The translations under genes were made by a program, and so were the position numbers. From Anaerolineales bacterium UBA2181 (lineage in GTDB: Bacteria; Chloroflexota; Anaerolineae; Promineifilales; UBA4811), in NCBI GenBank assembly GCA_002328075.1, contig DCVT01000058.1:124001-188000 (forward strand): a DNA stretch of 64,000 nt, read 5' to 3'. The notes beneath the pieces were generated by a model that had not been told where the DNA came from, ran no database searches, and was given only the letters and a program-made list of their open reading frames with translations. Positions 8,430-17,990 of this stretch are shown here, piece by piece; within the stretch, counting starts at the first letter, position 1, and each line of letters begins with the position of its first letter.

Positions 8430-9602
8430 ATGGGCAAGACGATTCTATTTGTGGAAGACGAGCAGGTCGCTCGCGTTTTTCTGGCCCGACTCTTGCGTCG
8501 CGAGGGTTTTGAGGTGTTGGAGGCCAACGATCTGGCAGAGGCACGCGAGGTGATGGGTGCTCACTGGGTGGATATGATCATCCTGGACCGCGGCCTGCCG
8601 GATGGAGATGGGCTTTCCTTCCTCCGGGAGATAAGGCAACGCGACCCCTACATCCCGGTTACCGTGCTCACCGCTCACTCGGAACCACCCAAGATTGTGG
8701 AGGCCATGAACCTCAATGCGGTTGACTATGTCGTCAAACCGGTGGACATGGAAGGGCTAATGGCCCGGGTACGGACCATGAGTGCGTTGGACGACATGCG
8801 ACGGCAGTTGGAGCACCTTTCCGAACAGACGCGCGTCGGCACTCACGAGTTCATCGCCGGCAATACACCCGCCATGCGTCGAGTGGTGGACGATGTGGAA
8901 AAGGTGAGTCCGACCAATGCGACTGTGTTGATCACGGGCGAAAGCGGAACGGGAAAGGAAGTCATTGCCCAGTTGATCCACTCCAACAGCCTGCGGCGGC
9001 ATAAGGTCTTTCTTCCGGTCAACTGCGCGGCCGTTCCGGATGGACTGGTGGAGAATGATCTCTTTGGCCATGAGGGCCGGGCCTATACGGACGCCGGATC
9101 GCAACCCAAGAAGGGCCTCTTTGAGGCAGCCGATGGCGGTACGCTCTTTCTGGATGAGATCGGCAACATGGGCTCTGACATGCAGTCCAAGTTGCTGAGG
9201 GCTATTGAGGAGCGTGCCATCCGCCGGGTGGGGGGCACTCGCGACATTCCGGTGGACATTCGCCTGATCACCGCGACGCGGGTGGACCTGGAGCAGGCCG
9301 TTGCGGACGGCCGGTTCCGGGAGGACCTCTACTATCGTCTCAGCGTCGTCGTCATCTGGTTGCCCCCGCTGCGGGAGCGGGCGACCGATATTCCGCAACT
9401 GGCAGCCGTTGCCCTGCAGCGCAAGAACCGCGAAATGGGCAAGAGTATCGCTGGCTTTAGCGCCGCAGCCATGAATGCACTCCAAGCCTACAAGTGGCCC
9501 GGGAACATCCGCGAGTTGAACAACGCGATTGAGAGTGCCTGCGTCTTTTGCAGCGGTGACCAGATCGAATTGACGCACCTGCCATACCGCATCCTAGCCT
9601 GA
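8430..9602 (+). CDS. NtrC-type sigma-54 activator lacking a DNA-binding domain
   Basis: A receiver domain (residues 1-120, phosphoacceptor D53 in ILDRGLPDGDG, VVKPVD Lys) is joined to a sigma-54 AAA+ domain (~135-385). The AAA+ domain has Walker A GESGTGKE (~170-177), Walker B GGTLFLDEIG and a WPGNIREL sensor II. The protein ends at 390 aa straight after the AAA+ domain (HLPYRILA), so the Fis-type HTH is absent, as in FlgR/CtcC-like activators that work from solution. The loop that contacts sigma-54, normally GAFTGA, reads RAYTDA (217-222). The ATG at 8430 follows GGAG; an upstream GTG is less likely. Confidence 0.92.
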   Translation: MGKTILFVEDEQVARVFLARLLRREGFEVLEANDLAEAREVMGAHWVDMIILDRGLPDGDGLSFLREIRQRDPYIPVTVLTAHSEPPKIVEAMNLNAVDYVVKPVDMEGLMARVRTMSALDDMRRQLEHLSEQTRVGTHEFIAGNTPAMRRVVDDVEKVSPTNATVLITGESGTGKEVIAQLIHSNSLRRHKVFLPVNCAAVPDGLVENDLFGHEGRAYTDAGSQPKKGLFEAADGGTLFLDEIGNMGSDMQSKLLRAIEERAIRRVGGTRDIPVDIRLITATRVDLEQAVADGRFREDLYYRLSVVVIWLPPLRERATDIPQLAAVALQRKNREMGKSIAGFSAAAMNALQAYKWPGNIRELNNAIESACVFCSGDQIELTHLPYRILA

Positions 9603-9637
9603 TCCTTCGCTGACCCAGTCCCCATAATCCCGCCTTT

Positions 9638-9653
9638 TGGCACAGTTTGTGCA
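9638..9653 (+). promoter_or_regulatory. Candidate sigma-54 (-24/-12) promoter of the TPR/protease operon
   Basis: TGGCACAGTTTGTGCA matches the consensus TGGCAC-N5-TTGCW except for one base before GC, with exact GG/GC spacing. The predicted start is near 9664, about 74 bases before the ATG at 9738. It lies 36 bases after the sigma-54 activator gene and is one of three elements in this region with the same extended core. Confidence 0.75.
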
Positions 9654-9678
9654 CCTCTTCCGGTGACGGATGCTTTTT

Positions 9679-9705
9679 GCCTGGACCGGGTGCACCTGTC
9701 CAGGC
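9679..9705 (+). promoter_or_regulatory. Hairpin in the 5' leader of the sigma-54 operon
   Basis: GCCTGGAC and GTCCAGGC form a perfect 8-bp stem around an 11-base loop, downstream of the predicted transcription start and 32 bases before the ATG at 9738. It has no following U-run, so it is more likely an mRNA stability or regulatory structure (or a dyad operator) than a terminator. Confidence 0.4.
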
Positions 9706-9737
9706 GTTCAGTTGCACGATTGTGCGTGGAGGTATAG

Positions 9738-10067
9738 ATGCCTGAGGTTACTGAACTGACTGCGCTGGTCTTGGCGGGAATGCTGGGGCTGACTGGCTTT
9801 GTTGCCTGCGTCATGGGACTGCGTACCATGTTGGCCAGCGATTATCAGAAGACCATGCGCACCCTCTCGGTGCAGTCGACGCAGATTGGCCAAAAAGGGC
9901 TGCTGAGCGACGTGGCCATAGCTCCGATGCTGGAGGCGGCCTCGCGCCTCATCGAGGCGGTGAATCAACTGGTGCGCACTGCGGTGGGCATTGGTGTCTT
10001 TCTCTGCGTGGCCGGGGTCGGCATGATGGTGACCGGTTTCTTTTTGGCTGTTCGCCTGATCGGGTAA
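9738..10067 (+). CDS. Small two-helix membrane protein, unknown function
   Basis: A 109-aa protein with a hydrophobic helix near residues 8-28, a polar and partly amphipathic middle (~30-80), and a second helix near 84-107 (GIGVFLCVAGVGMMVTGFFL). I do not recognise the family. It has a GGAGG site seven bases before the ATG and is the first gene after the -24/-12 promoter, so it may anchor the products of the following TPR and protease genes at the membrane. That role is inferred from position only. Confidence 0.8.
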   Translation: MPEVTELTALVLAGMLGLTGFVACVMGLRTMLASDYQKTMRTLSVQSTQIGQKGLLSDVAIAPMLEAASRLIEAVNQLVRTAVGIGVFLCVAGVGMMVTGFFLAVRLIG

Positions 10068-10142
10068 AGCTGCTACCCAGATCGTCCTGGCCGGGCTGGG
10101 CTGCCAGTGAGCAGCATCATGCTCTGGAGGGGAGTGATTGCT

Positions 10143-13100
10143 ATGACTCATCAGCCGGTAGACTGGCCCGTCCTGGTAGGAACGCCCCAGGCGGCCGCAC
10201 AGATCACCGAGTCCGTGGCGACTGCCTTTGCGGATCGCCGCCAGGCGGCCGAAATCGAAAAGCGACTGCGATCCTATCGCCCGGTGTGGGAGGTTGCCCA
10301 CAATCCGGCGGTGCTATCGGCCCTCCTGAAGGCCGCCCGGTCTGCTGACCCCTTGTGGTGGCGGCCGGTGCGCGTCGGCCGGGTCGCAGCCGCTGTGCTG
10401 TCCGGTTGCGCCGATTCGCAGGAGGCCACCCAGTGGCTGATGAATCTGGACAAGCGCCCCGCACCGGCCGGATCCAGCGTGCAGGGGGAAGGCGTTCCGG
10501 TCGAGCCGAACCCGTTGGATCTGGCGCTCATCCGAGACACAAAAGCCGCGCTGCACGCGCATGCCGCCGCCGACCCGGCCGACTGGGCTGCGCTCGCCGA
10601 AGGCGTGGCCATCTGCCTGTATGACATGGCTGCCAGCACGGGCGAAGAGATGGATTGGCTGACGGTGTTGAGCCGTCAGAATCCGGCCAGCGTGGCCCGC
10701 GTGCTGCAGACCAATCTGTCCGCCGCCGACGCAGCACGGGAGGCCTCCCGCCTGATGGCGCAACTACCACTGGCCGCCGCTGCCCGATTGGCGGAGGCGC
10801 TATGTGATGCGGGCTTGATCCTGGATGAAAACGAGGAACTGCTCGCAGGTCAATCTGGTTTGGGCGAACCCAACCCAGACGATGGACTGCCTGAGGCGTT
10901 GGCCGAGTCCGTCCTGAGCCGTCTGTACGCGGGCATGTTGGCGGGTGACAAGTCCGAAGTCAAGGTGCGCGAATTGTCCCAGGCCTTTGCCAATGGTCGC
11001 GAATTGGCGGGCCAAATTGCTTTGGGCCTCGGTCGGGCGCATTTGAATCGATCCGACCCGCTGGCGGCGCTGATGGCCTTCCGCATGGGGCTTCAGATGG
11101 TGCCGGCCGAGCTTGACCTGCGCGCCGGCACTGCCACCGCGTTGAACGACCTCACCCAGTATCAGGAGGCACTGACAGTGCTGGATGCCGCCCCCCTTAG
11201 CCAGAAGGAGGGCGCTTTTTCGCTGGCTTTTCAGAACGCCCGCGCGCTGACCGGGCTGGCGCCCGAAAAAGGAGAAGAGGGTGCCCAGCGCGCCCTGGCG
11301 GCCGCTCGAACAGCGGCCGATCTGGCTCTGTCGGGATCCCCGGACGAACAATACGCAGCCAGCCAATTGCTGGACGCGTTGGGGCAACCCGCGGCTGCCG
11401 AGGTCTGTTTGGCCCGCGCCGTGGCGGCCGCCCCAGAGCGGCTAGATTGGTGTCATAAACTGGCCAAGCTCTACAAGCGACTGGAGGCGTGGGAGAGCGC
11501 TGAGCACTGTCTGCGCCAGGTGGTCGCGTTGTGCGTTGACCAGGTGCCCGCGCTCCTGGAATTGGCTGCCATCCAGCGACAATTGGGAAAGGTCGATTCA
11601 GCGCTAAAGGCGGCGGCCGAGGCGGCGAACCTGGACCCAGAGAACCCACGAACGTTGGAGGCGTGGGTGATCTCGGCCCACGCTGCAGGTCAATGGGTGA
11701 CCACCGTACAGGCCGGCCGCACAGCTCTGGCGCTGCATCCCGAATCTGCCGCCGTCCATTCGCTGGTGGGTCAGGCGCACGCCCAGTTAGGCCAGGATGA
11801 GGAGGCGATCTTTCACCTTCGTCGCGCCACCCACACCGCGGCCGCCGCTGTGGACGCTGCTCCCCACCTGGCGTTGGCCGACTATTTGGAGCAAAGAGGG
11901 CTCACCTCGCAACTGGAGCAGGTCCTCGAACAGGGGGTGCGCACGGTGGGCGAACCCACGGCGGCCCCACTCTATTTACTGCAGGGCGAGTTGTTGACCC
12001 GCACCGGTCGGTTCACCGAGGCGCAGGCCGCCTACCGGCGGTCGTATCAGCTAGGTAACCGTACCAACCGATTGCTCACCGGATGGGGTCGGGTGCTGTG
12101 TCAGCTGGGCCATCACGACCAAGCTGTCACCCGCTTGCAGGAAGCCGTCGCCCAGGCGGACGCCGATGCGGAGACGTTTCATACCCTGGCAGAGGCGCTG
12201 GAAAAGGTCGGCCGGTTGCCGGAGGCCGTGGCGGCCGCGCGCCAGGCCGTCGTGCTCGATCCTACCGATGGTCCCAAGCTGTTCCACGCTGGGCAGCTCT
12301 GTCTAGAAACTGGAGATCATCACGGGGCAGTGGACCTGCTCCAGGCGGCGTCGCAGCGGTCGGCCACTCAAGCCGCAGTCTGGAAGGCGCTGGCGCAAGC
12401 GCACCAGGGCGTCGGCGAGGGAGAATCGGCCCTGCAGGCACTGGCAGCGGCGGCGCGACTCAACCCGACTGATCCGCACACCCGGCACCAGATTGGCGAG
12501 ATATGCCTGCAGTTGGGGCGGTATGACACGGCTATTGCCGCCCTCACGGAGGCCTGCCAGGAACTGCCCCAGGAGCCGCTGGTACGCCGGTCACTGGCCC
12601 GAGCGTTGGAGATGGTTGGATGGTGGGCGCAGGCGGCCGACGAGTACCAGCAGGTTACCCAACTGATGCGCGACGATCCAGAACCCTGGGTCGGTCTGGC
12701 CCGGACTGCCCGGCAAGGCAACTGCCTGGAGAAAGCGGCTGATGCGATCGGCCGGGCCTGCAAAATGGCACCTCGGAACCCGCGCGTGCTGTTGGAGAGG
12801 GGATGGGTGCAATTGGCCATGGGCCACACGGCGGATGCATCCAAGACCTGGTCCAATCTGGTTCGAGTCTCCGATCAGCCCTCGTTGCTGATCCAGGCCG
12901 GGGAGGCGTTGGCCGGGATTGACGAACTGGAGACGGCGGCTACCGCCTTTGGTCGCGCGGCTGATCTCGGCCCGGCGGACGCCCAAGTGCGGCGCCGGTT
13001 GGGCGACGTCTGCGACGTCCTGGGACGTCCGGCACAGGCGCTGGCGGCCTACCTGGCAGCAGCCGAGCTGGAGCCCAAGAACTCGGCGCACTGGAGCGCA

Positions 13101-15428
13101 GTGGCCCAGATGCACTGGAAGATGGACGACCAGGCTGGCGCAGCCGAAGCCTGGGGCAAAGCGCTGGCACTGGACCCGGCCGACGTGGCCGTCATGGAGC
13201 AGCTGGCGCAGGCGCATCTCCTGACGGGCGATGCGGCCGGCGCCCTCACCATGTTTGAGCGGGCGGCCAGCCGCGCCGAACAAAACCAGATTCCGGCCGG
13301 CGCCATGTGGCGCGAGGCAGCCCGAGCAGCGCTGGCGCTGGGTGAACTGGAAAAGGCGCAGAGCTTTCTGATTGCAGCCCTCCGCAACTCCCCGGACGAT
13401 CCGGAAGCGCACAGCCTGAGTGGGGCGTTGGCCGACCGCGTGGGCCAACCTGAACAGGCCTTGGAGGCGTATGAGCGGGCGGCCCAGTTGGCGCCTGATC
13501 GCCGTGATTACCAGCTTCAACTGGCGGACGCGCTGGCGGGGCGGGGGCTGGAAATGGACGCGCTGGAGGTTCGCAAGACGCTCGTGACCTCGGAGGATGA
13601 CGACGACGCGGTCACCGGCATGCTGGAGCGCTTGAGTGCGCTATACGCCCGCGCCGGCCGGTACGGCGACGCTGAGCGAACATTGCGGTCCGCCGGACAG
13701 CGCAAGCCGTTGAGCGATGCTGCCCGCCGCCAGTTGGCCAGCATGATTCTCGAGCAGGCGGAGGTGGCCGACTATCAACGGCGCAACGGAGTACCGGCAC
13801 CTGACCGCCGAGAGCAAGTGCAGCAGGCGGCCGAGTGGCTGGCTGACGGCGACACGCCTCAGGATCGACGTGACCTGGCCCGCGCTCGGTTGCTCTTGGG
13901 CGGAGTGCAGGAGGCTATTGCCAGCCTGAATGTCTACCTGGCTAGCCTCGGTGATGTCTCGTTAGGCGATCTGAACGCGCAGCGAGCCTTGGGAGTAGCC
14001 TATCGGACCGCGGGAGCACACGAGGCGAGCATCAAGGTGCTGGCGTCCGCAGTGCGGCTGGGCTCGGCCGACGAGCGGACGGCGGTTGAATTGGCGTACA
14101 CCTATTTGGCGGCCGGGAAACCCAGCGCCGCCCTGGCACTGCTCGAGTGGACGGTCAACCATTCGAAGGCGACCCCAACCGCCCTCTATGTCACTGCGCT
14201 GGCAGCGCACGGGGCCGGTGAAATGGACAAGGCGCATGCCCTGATCGTCTCGGCCGTAGAACAGCAACCCAAAGTTTCCGCCTGGCACTGTGCCCTGGCT
14301 GGCTGGCTGCGCCAGCGAAACCAGCCGCTCGAGGCGCTGAACCACGCCCAGAAGGCCCTGGAGGCTGCCCAGAGCGCGTCGGCGGATCGTCAGGCAGAAG
14401 CGCTGGCCGAGCTGGCCCGAGTCGAATCGGACCTGGGTCATCTCCAGGCGGCTGCCGACCATTGGGAGCAAGCTCTCGAATCGGTGAGTGACCGACCGGC
14501 TTGGTGGCAGGACCTGGGACGGGTCTTGCTGCGGCTGGAGCGACCCGATCAGGCGCTGGGCTGTTTTCTCCGCTCGGAGCAGTTGGCCGAGGAACAGCAC
14601 ACCTCACCCGACCCTGCGCTATACGTTGAGTGGTCGAACGCCTGTCTGGCGCTGGGGAAGGCGGATCAGGCCGGGCGGCACGCAAAGCGGGCGTTGGCGT
14701 TGGCGCCCGACCATCCGGGAGCGAACGTGGCGTTGGGCCACTGGCACGCGGCGGCCGATCGTTGGCAGGATGCCTTGGCTAGCTTTCAGTCGGCGTTGGC
14801 CCGAACGGCGGGCGAGGCCGGCGTCTCGGCCGCCGAGGAGGCAGAGTACCGCTACCAGACCGCCTGCGCCTACCGTGCGTTGGGAGCCGTCGACCAGGCT
14901 GTAGAGGAGTTGGAGCGCGCTGCAATGCTTGACCCTACCCACGGCGCCGCGCTGACCCTATTGGGCGATATTCACCTGGCAGCGGGAGACCGGGACATGG
15001 CCCGGCAAGCCTATCAGCAAGCCGCCCGGATTCTTCCGCCCGATCCAACCTATGTGCTCCTTCTGGCACGGTTTTTGCACGATGAGGGGCAATTGGATCA
15101 GGCTATGGACGGACTAACCAAAGCACTCGCCATCCGACCTACGGCCGATTTGTGGCTGGAGTTGGCCCGCGTGTATGGGCAAAGGGGCCAGGGTGTGGAA
15201 GAGATGGATGCGGTGGAGCAGGCGGTCATGCTGGAACCGGCCAATCCGCGTGCGCACCTGGCGCTTGGGTTGGCGCACAAGCAGCGCAAGTCCTACGAAA
15301 AAGCCATGAGCGCGTTCGAAAGGGTCACCGAGCTGGATCCGGAAAACAAGCAGGCCTACGAACAGCTCTCGGCTGTCACGGCCATGTCCTGGACCGGCAG
15401 ACTGCGTCGCAAAGCCAAGAAGGGTTAG
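10143..15428 (+). CDS. Giant tetratricopeptide-repeat scaffold protein
   Basis: A protein of about 1,761 residues made almost entirely of TPR helical pairs. The typical repeat signature (for example LAEALEKVGRLPEAVAAARQ, then a Pro-containing turn such as LDPTD) recurs from about residue 270 to the end. The first ~250 residues are alpha-helical without clear repeats. There is no signal peptide or membrane helix, so it is probably a cytoplasmic scaffold. I chose ATG 10143 because it has a strong GGAGGGGAG site; a GTG at 10107 is possible. It ends three bases before the protease gene and contains a consensus -24/-12 element at 15064. Confidence 0.85.
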   Translation: MTHQPVDWPVLVGTPQAAAQITESVATAFADRRQAAEIEKRLRSYRPVWEVAHNPAVLSALLKAARSADPLWWRPVRVGRVAAAVLSGCADSQEATQWLMNLDKRPAPAGSSVQGEGVPVEPNPLDLALIRDTKAALHAHAAADPADWAALAEGVAICLYDMAASTGEEMDWLTVLSRQNPASVARVLQTNLSAADAAREASRLMAQLPLAAAARLAEALCDAGLILDENEELLAGQSGLGEPNPDDGLPEALAESVLSRLYAGMLAGDKSEVKVRELSQAFANGRELAGQIALGLGRAHLNRSDPLAALMAFRMGLQMVPAELDLRAGTATALNDLTQYQEALTVLDAAPLSQKEGAFSLAFQNARALTGLAPEKGEEGAQRALAAARTAADLALSGSPDEQYAASQLLDALGQPAAAEVCLARAVAAAPERLDWCHKLAKLYKRLEAWESAEHCLRQVVALCVDQVPALLELAAIQRQLGKVDSALKAAAEAANLDPENPRTLEAWVISAHAAGQWVTTVQAGRTALALHPESAAVHSLVGQAHAQLGQDEEAIFHLRRATHTAAAAVDAAPHLALADYLEQRGLTSQLEQVLEQGVRTVGEPTAAPLYLLQGELLTRTGRFTEAQAAYRRSYQLGNRTNRLLTGWGRVLCQLGHHDQAVTRLQEAVAQADADAETFHTLAEALEKVGRLPEAVAAARQAVVLDPTDGPKLFHAGQLCLETGDHHGAVDLLQAASQRSATQAAVWKALAQAHQGVGEGESALQALAAAARLNPTDPHTRHQIGEICLQLGRYDTAIAALTEACQELPQEPLVRRSLARALEMVGWWAQAADEYQQVTQLMRDDPEPWVGLARTARQGNCLEKAADAIGRACKMAPRNPRVLLERGWVQLAMGHTADASKTWSNLVRVSDQPSLLIQAGEALAGIDELETAATAFGRAADLGPADAQVRRRLGDVCDVLGRPAQALAAYLAAAELEPKNSAHWSAVAQMHWKMDDQAGAAEAWGKALALDPADVAVMEQLAQAHLLTGDAAGALTMFERAASRAEQNQIPAGAMWREAARAALALGELEKAQSFLIAALRNSPDDPEAHSLSGALADRVGQPEQALEAYERAAQLAPDRRDYQLQLADALAGRGLEMDALEVRKTLVTSEDDDDAVTGMLERLSALYARAGRYGDAERTLRSAGQRKPLSDAARRQLASMILEQAEVADYQRRNGVPAPDRREQVQQAAEWLADGDTPQDRRDLARARLLLGGVQEAIASLNVYLASLGDVSLGDLNAQRALGVAYRTAGAHEASIKVLASAVRLGSADERTAVELAYTYLAAGKPSAALALLEWTVNHSKATPTALYVTALAAHGAGEMDKAHALIVSAVEQQPKVSAWHCALAGWLRQRNQPLEALNHAQKALEAAQSASADRQAEALAELARVESDLGHLQAAADHWEQALESVSDRPAWWQDLGRVLLRLERPDQALGCFLRSEQLAEEQHTSPDPALYVEWSNACLALGKADQAGRHAKRALALAPDHPGANVALGHWHAAADRWQDALASFQSALARTAGEAGVSAAEEAEYRYQTACAYRALGAVDQAVEELERAAMLDPTHGAALTLLGDIHLAAGDRDMARQAYQQAARILPPDPTYVLLLARFLHDEGQLDQAMDGLTKALAIRPTADLWLELARVYGQRGQGVEEMDAVEQAVMLEPANPRAHLALGLAHKQRKSYEKAMSAFERVTELDPENKQAYEQLSAVTAMSWTGRLRRKAKKG
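15064..15079 (+). promoter_or_regulatory. Consensus sigma-54 (-24/-12) element inside the TPR gene
   Basis: TGGCACGGTTTTTGCA is a full match to the sigma-54 consensus TGGCACG-N4-TTGCW and shares GGCACRGTTTKTGCAC with the two intergenic elements. It lies about 350 bases before the protease gene and could give extra transcription of protease, TIM-barrel and ftsZ genes. It is inside coding sequence (LARFLHDEG), so chance or codon constraint cannot be excluded. Confidence 0.5.
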
Positions 15429-15431
15429 CCA

Positions 15432-17990
15432 ATGAAACTGGAGCAGACGCTCAAGACCGTGCGGGCGGCGCTGGATACCAACCCGCCGCGACCCGATTTC
15501 GCTCAGCAACTGGCGGAGAGGTGGCTGCAGTCACAGCCAGGACATCTGGCCGTATCAGTGCTGCTCGCCGAGGCCTTGCTGGTCGGTGGTGACGCCCGGG
15601 AAGCCGAACGTGTGCTTCAAGGGGTGCTGGCAGCCGATCCAGAGAACGCGGCCGCGCTGGCGTTTGCCGCGCAACTGTACGAGTTCAGCTGCCAGGAGGC
15701 ATTGGCCTGGGCGGCAGCCTCCACGCTCCGCCAGATATCCGCCCATCATCCGGCGATCAACGGGCGACTGGCTCGCATGGCCCGGCGCGTCAAATCGCTA
15801 GGTTCTGTACCGCTGCAGGTGGACATGCAGGCCGACTTTATGACGCTCAACCCGCAACTTGATCAGTTGGAGGCGCACTGGCGACAAGGCGAGTTTGAGG
15901 CGGTAGCATCTGAAGCCGAGCAGTTGCTCGCGGCATTCCCGCACCTCGTCAAAGCGCACCTAATCCTGGCGGACTGCCTGATGGCGTTGGGCCAGGATGC
16001 AGGCGCGGTGGAACATATACACCAGGCGGCGAGCGTCGACCCGGGAGCTGAGGTAGCCGGCCGGTTGTGGGCCGATCATCCCCCGTTTGAAGGTGCGTGG
16101 CCCGGGTCCGCGGTGCCCGGCGCCCTGGGGAACCTGCCGCCGGCTGTGGCCAGCGCCCTGGGACTGAACATGTTGCCGGCGCCGTCGGTTGAAAAACCGG
16201 TGAATGGCAAATCGCATGTGACCGCTCCGACCTGCACTGAGGTGCAAGCGCCGCCGCCGGCGGTGCCACGGGAGCCCATCATCTCTCCGGCCCAGGAGAT
16301 CTGGCTGGACATTCAGGCGGAGATCAACCGCCTTAACGGGCGCGCAGGCCAGAGCAAGAAGCAGCGTTCAACCAGGTCCGACAAGATCAAGCAGGTCAGG
16401 CTGAATCCTGTCTATGTGATGGCTGCCAGCAAGCGAGGCCTCCAGGAGAAATATGGTATTGACGGTTGGGAGCAGATTGACCGGGCGTTGCAGGCGCTGG
16501 CCAAAGCGGCCGAGGTGCACCTTCGCGCCCCGGCCGGGGTGCTCTACCTGGACGATGCAGCCAATCTGGCCTCCTTTGGCCTGAAACCGGTGGATCCCAT
16601 GGATGCATGGGCGGTGAAATCCCTGCTGTGCCAGATGGATGAACGCCTGGCCCGACAACAACAGGAGGTTGGGTGGCTCTTGCTGGTGGGCGGGCCAGAT
16701 CTGATCGCCTTTCACCGACTGCCGAACCCAGCCGATGACTGCGACCTGGACGTGCTCTCTGACAACCCGTACGGCTGTCGCGACGAAAACTACTTTGTAC
16801 CGCAGAGGGCAGTGGGGCGGCTGCCTACGGGCGCGGGCAATGATCCCAGCTTGTTGCTCAAATCCATTTCGACCGCGCTGGCGGCCCATCATGCCGAGCG
16901 CCGGTCGGCTGGCGGCTGGATACGCCGGTGGTGGACCCAATTGGCCTGGGCGCTCCGCGGCCGCCGAAAGGGCCTGGTGGCCAGCTTTGGTTATTCGGCC
17001 AGCATCTGGCGAAAGGCCTCGCTGGAGGTGTTTCGGAACATCGGTTACCCGCGCCGGCTGCGCTTGTGTCCGCCGATGACGGCCAACGAGTTCAGGTCTC
17101 TTTCGTTAGGGGCGTGCCGCTATGGCTATTTCAACCTTCACGGCATTGACGATGGACCGGCCTGGTACGGCCAGCGTGACCCCAATCTGCCGGCCGGCTA
17201 TCCGGATTACCCGGTGGCGCTGCGACCGGAAGACCTGGCAGCCGTGGGCACGGTGCCGGAGGTTGTTTTTTCCGAGGCGTGTTACGGCGCAGCGATTGCC
17301 GGCCGGGCCGTCGATTCCGCGCTCTGCCTCAAGTTCCTCGAATCCGGCACCCGCATCATGATCGGTTCGACCTGCGTGGCCTACGGCGGCGTGAACGCAA
17401 CGCTGGAGGCGGCTGATCAATTGGCGCTGTTTTTCTGGCAGGAGATCGCTGCTGGTTACTCAGGCGGGAGGGCCCTGCAGCAGGCCAAAGTGGCTTATGC
17501 CCGCCACCTGGACGCACGGCAAGGGTACCTGGATGGCGAGGATCAGAAAACGCTCATCAGCTTTGTTTATTACGGTGACCCGACGCTCACCGCCCCGACA
17601 ACGGCCTATGGTGTCAGCCGCCGTGGACGCACGCGGACCTGGAAACGGCTCACCGAATGCCCGCCCACGGTATGCAGCAAGCGTCGCGCCTCGGAACCGG
17701 CCGAGAGCGTCCCCGAAGAGCTGGTCCAGGCGGTCCGAAATCGGGTAGCTGGCTACCTGCCGGGCATGGAGAACGCCAAACTCACCGTCACCCGTCAAAA
17801 ACTGTGCCAGGGCCGGCAGTGCGAACGGCCCTGCAACGGGTGCGACGCCAAGACCTCTGGCATAGATGTCCAGCGGATGCTCTTTACCATGCGCCAGACC
17901 GAGCAAGCAGAGGGAGCAGTGCATCAGCGACTGGTCAAGGTGACGGTAGATCAGCACGGCAAGATGGTCAAGATGGCGGTGTCAAAATGA
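15432..17990 (+). CDS. TPR protein with caspase-fold (clan CD, C25/CHAT-like) protease domain
   Basis: The N-terminal ~210 residues are TPR-like and are followed by a Pro-rich linker. From ~315 the sequence resembles gingipain-type C25/CHAT proteases: LLLVGGPDLIAFHRLP, a DNPYG(C)RDENYFVPQRAVGRLP segment typical of C25 enzymes, then the predicted dyad His570 in YFNLHGIDDG and Cys617 in VVFSEACYGAAI. A C-terminal domain (~755-852) resembles the whole 79-aa protein encoded at 20567. A Cys-rich patch (CQGRQCERPCNGC) precedes its end. Substrate unknown; the adjacent TPR scaffold and FtsZ homologue are candidates. Overlaps the next gene as ATGA. Confidence 0.8.
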   Translation: MKLEQTLKTVRAALDTNPPRPDFAQQLAERWLQSQPGHLAVSVLLAEALLVGGDAREAERVLQGVLAADPENAAALAFAAQLYEFSCQEALAWAAASTLRQISAHHPAINGRLARMARRVKSLGSVPLQVDMQADFMTLNPQLDQLEAHWRQGEFEAVASEAEQLLAAFPHLVKAHLILADCLMALGQDAGAVEHIHQAASVDPGAEVAGRLWADHPPFEGAWPGSAVPGALGNLPPAVASALGLNMLPAPSVEKPVNGKSHVTAPTCTEVQAPPPAVPREPIISPAQEIWLDIQAEINRLNGRAGQSKKQRSTRSDKIKQVRLNPVYVMAASKRGLQEKYGIDGWEQIDRALQALAKAAEVHLRAPAGVLYLDDAANLASFGLKPVDPMDAWAVKSLLCQMDERLARQQQEVGWLLLVGGPDLIAFHRLPNPADDCDLDVLSDNPYGCRDENYFVPQRAVGRLPTGAGNDPSLLLKSISTALAAHHAERRSAGGWIRRWWTQLAWALRGRRKGLVASFGYSASIWRKASLEVFRNIGYPRRLRLCPPMTANEFRSLSLGACRYGYFNLHGIDDGPAWYGQRDPNLPAGYPDYPVALRPEDLAAVGTVPEVVFSEACYGAAIAGRAVDSALCLKFLESGTRIMIGSTCVAYGGVNATLEAADQLALFFWQEIAAGYSGGRALQQAKVAYARHLDARQGYLDGEDQKTLISFVYYGDPTLTAPTTAYGVSRRGRTRTWKRLTECPPTVCSKRRASEPAESVPEELVQAVRNRVAGYLPGMENAKLTVTRQKLCQGRQCERPCNGCDAKTSGIDVQRMLFTMRQTEQAEGAVHQRLVKVTVDQHGKMVKMAVSK

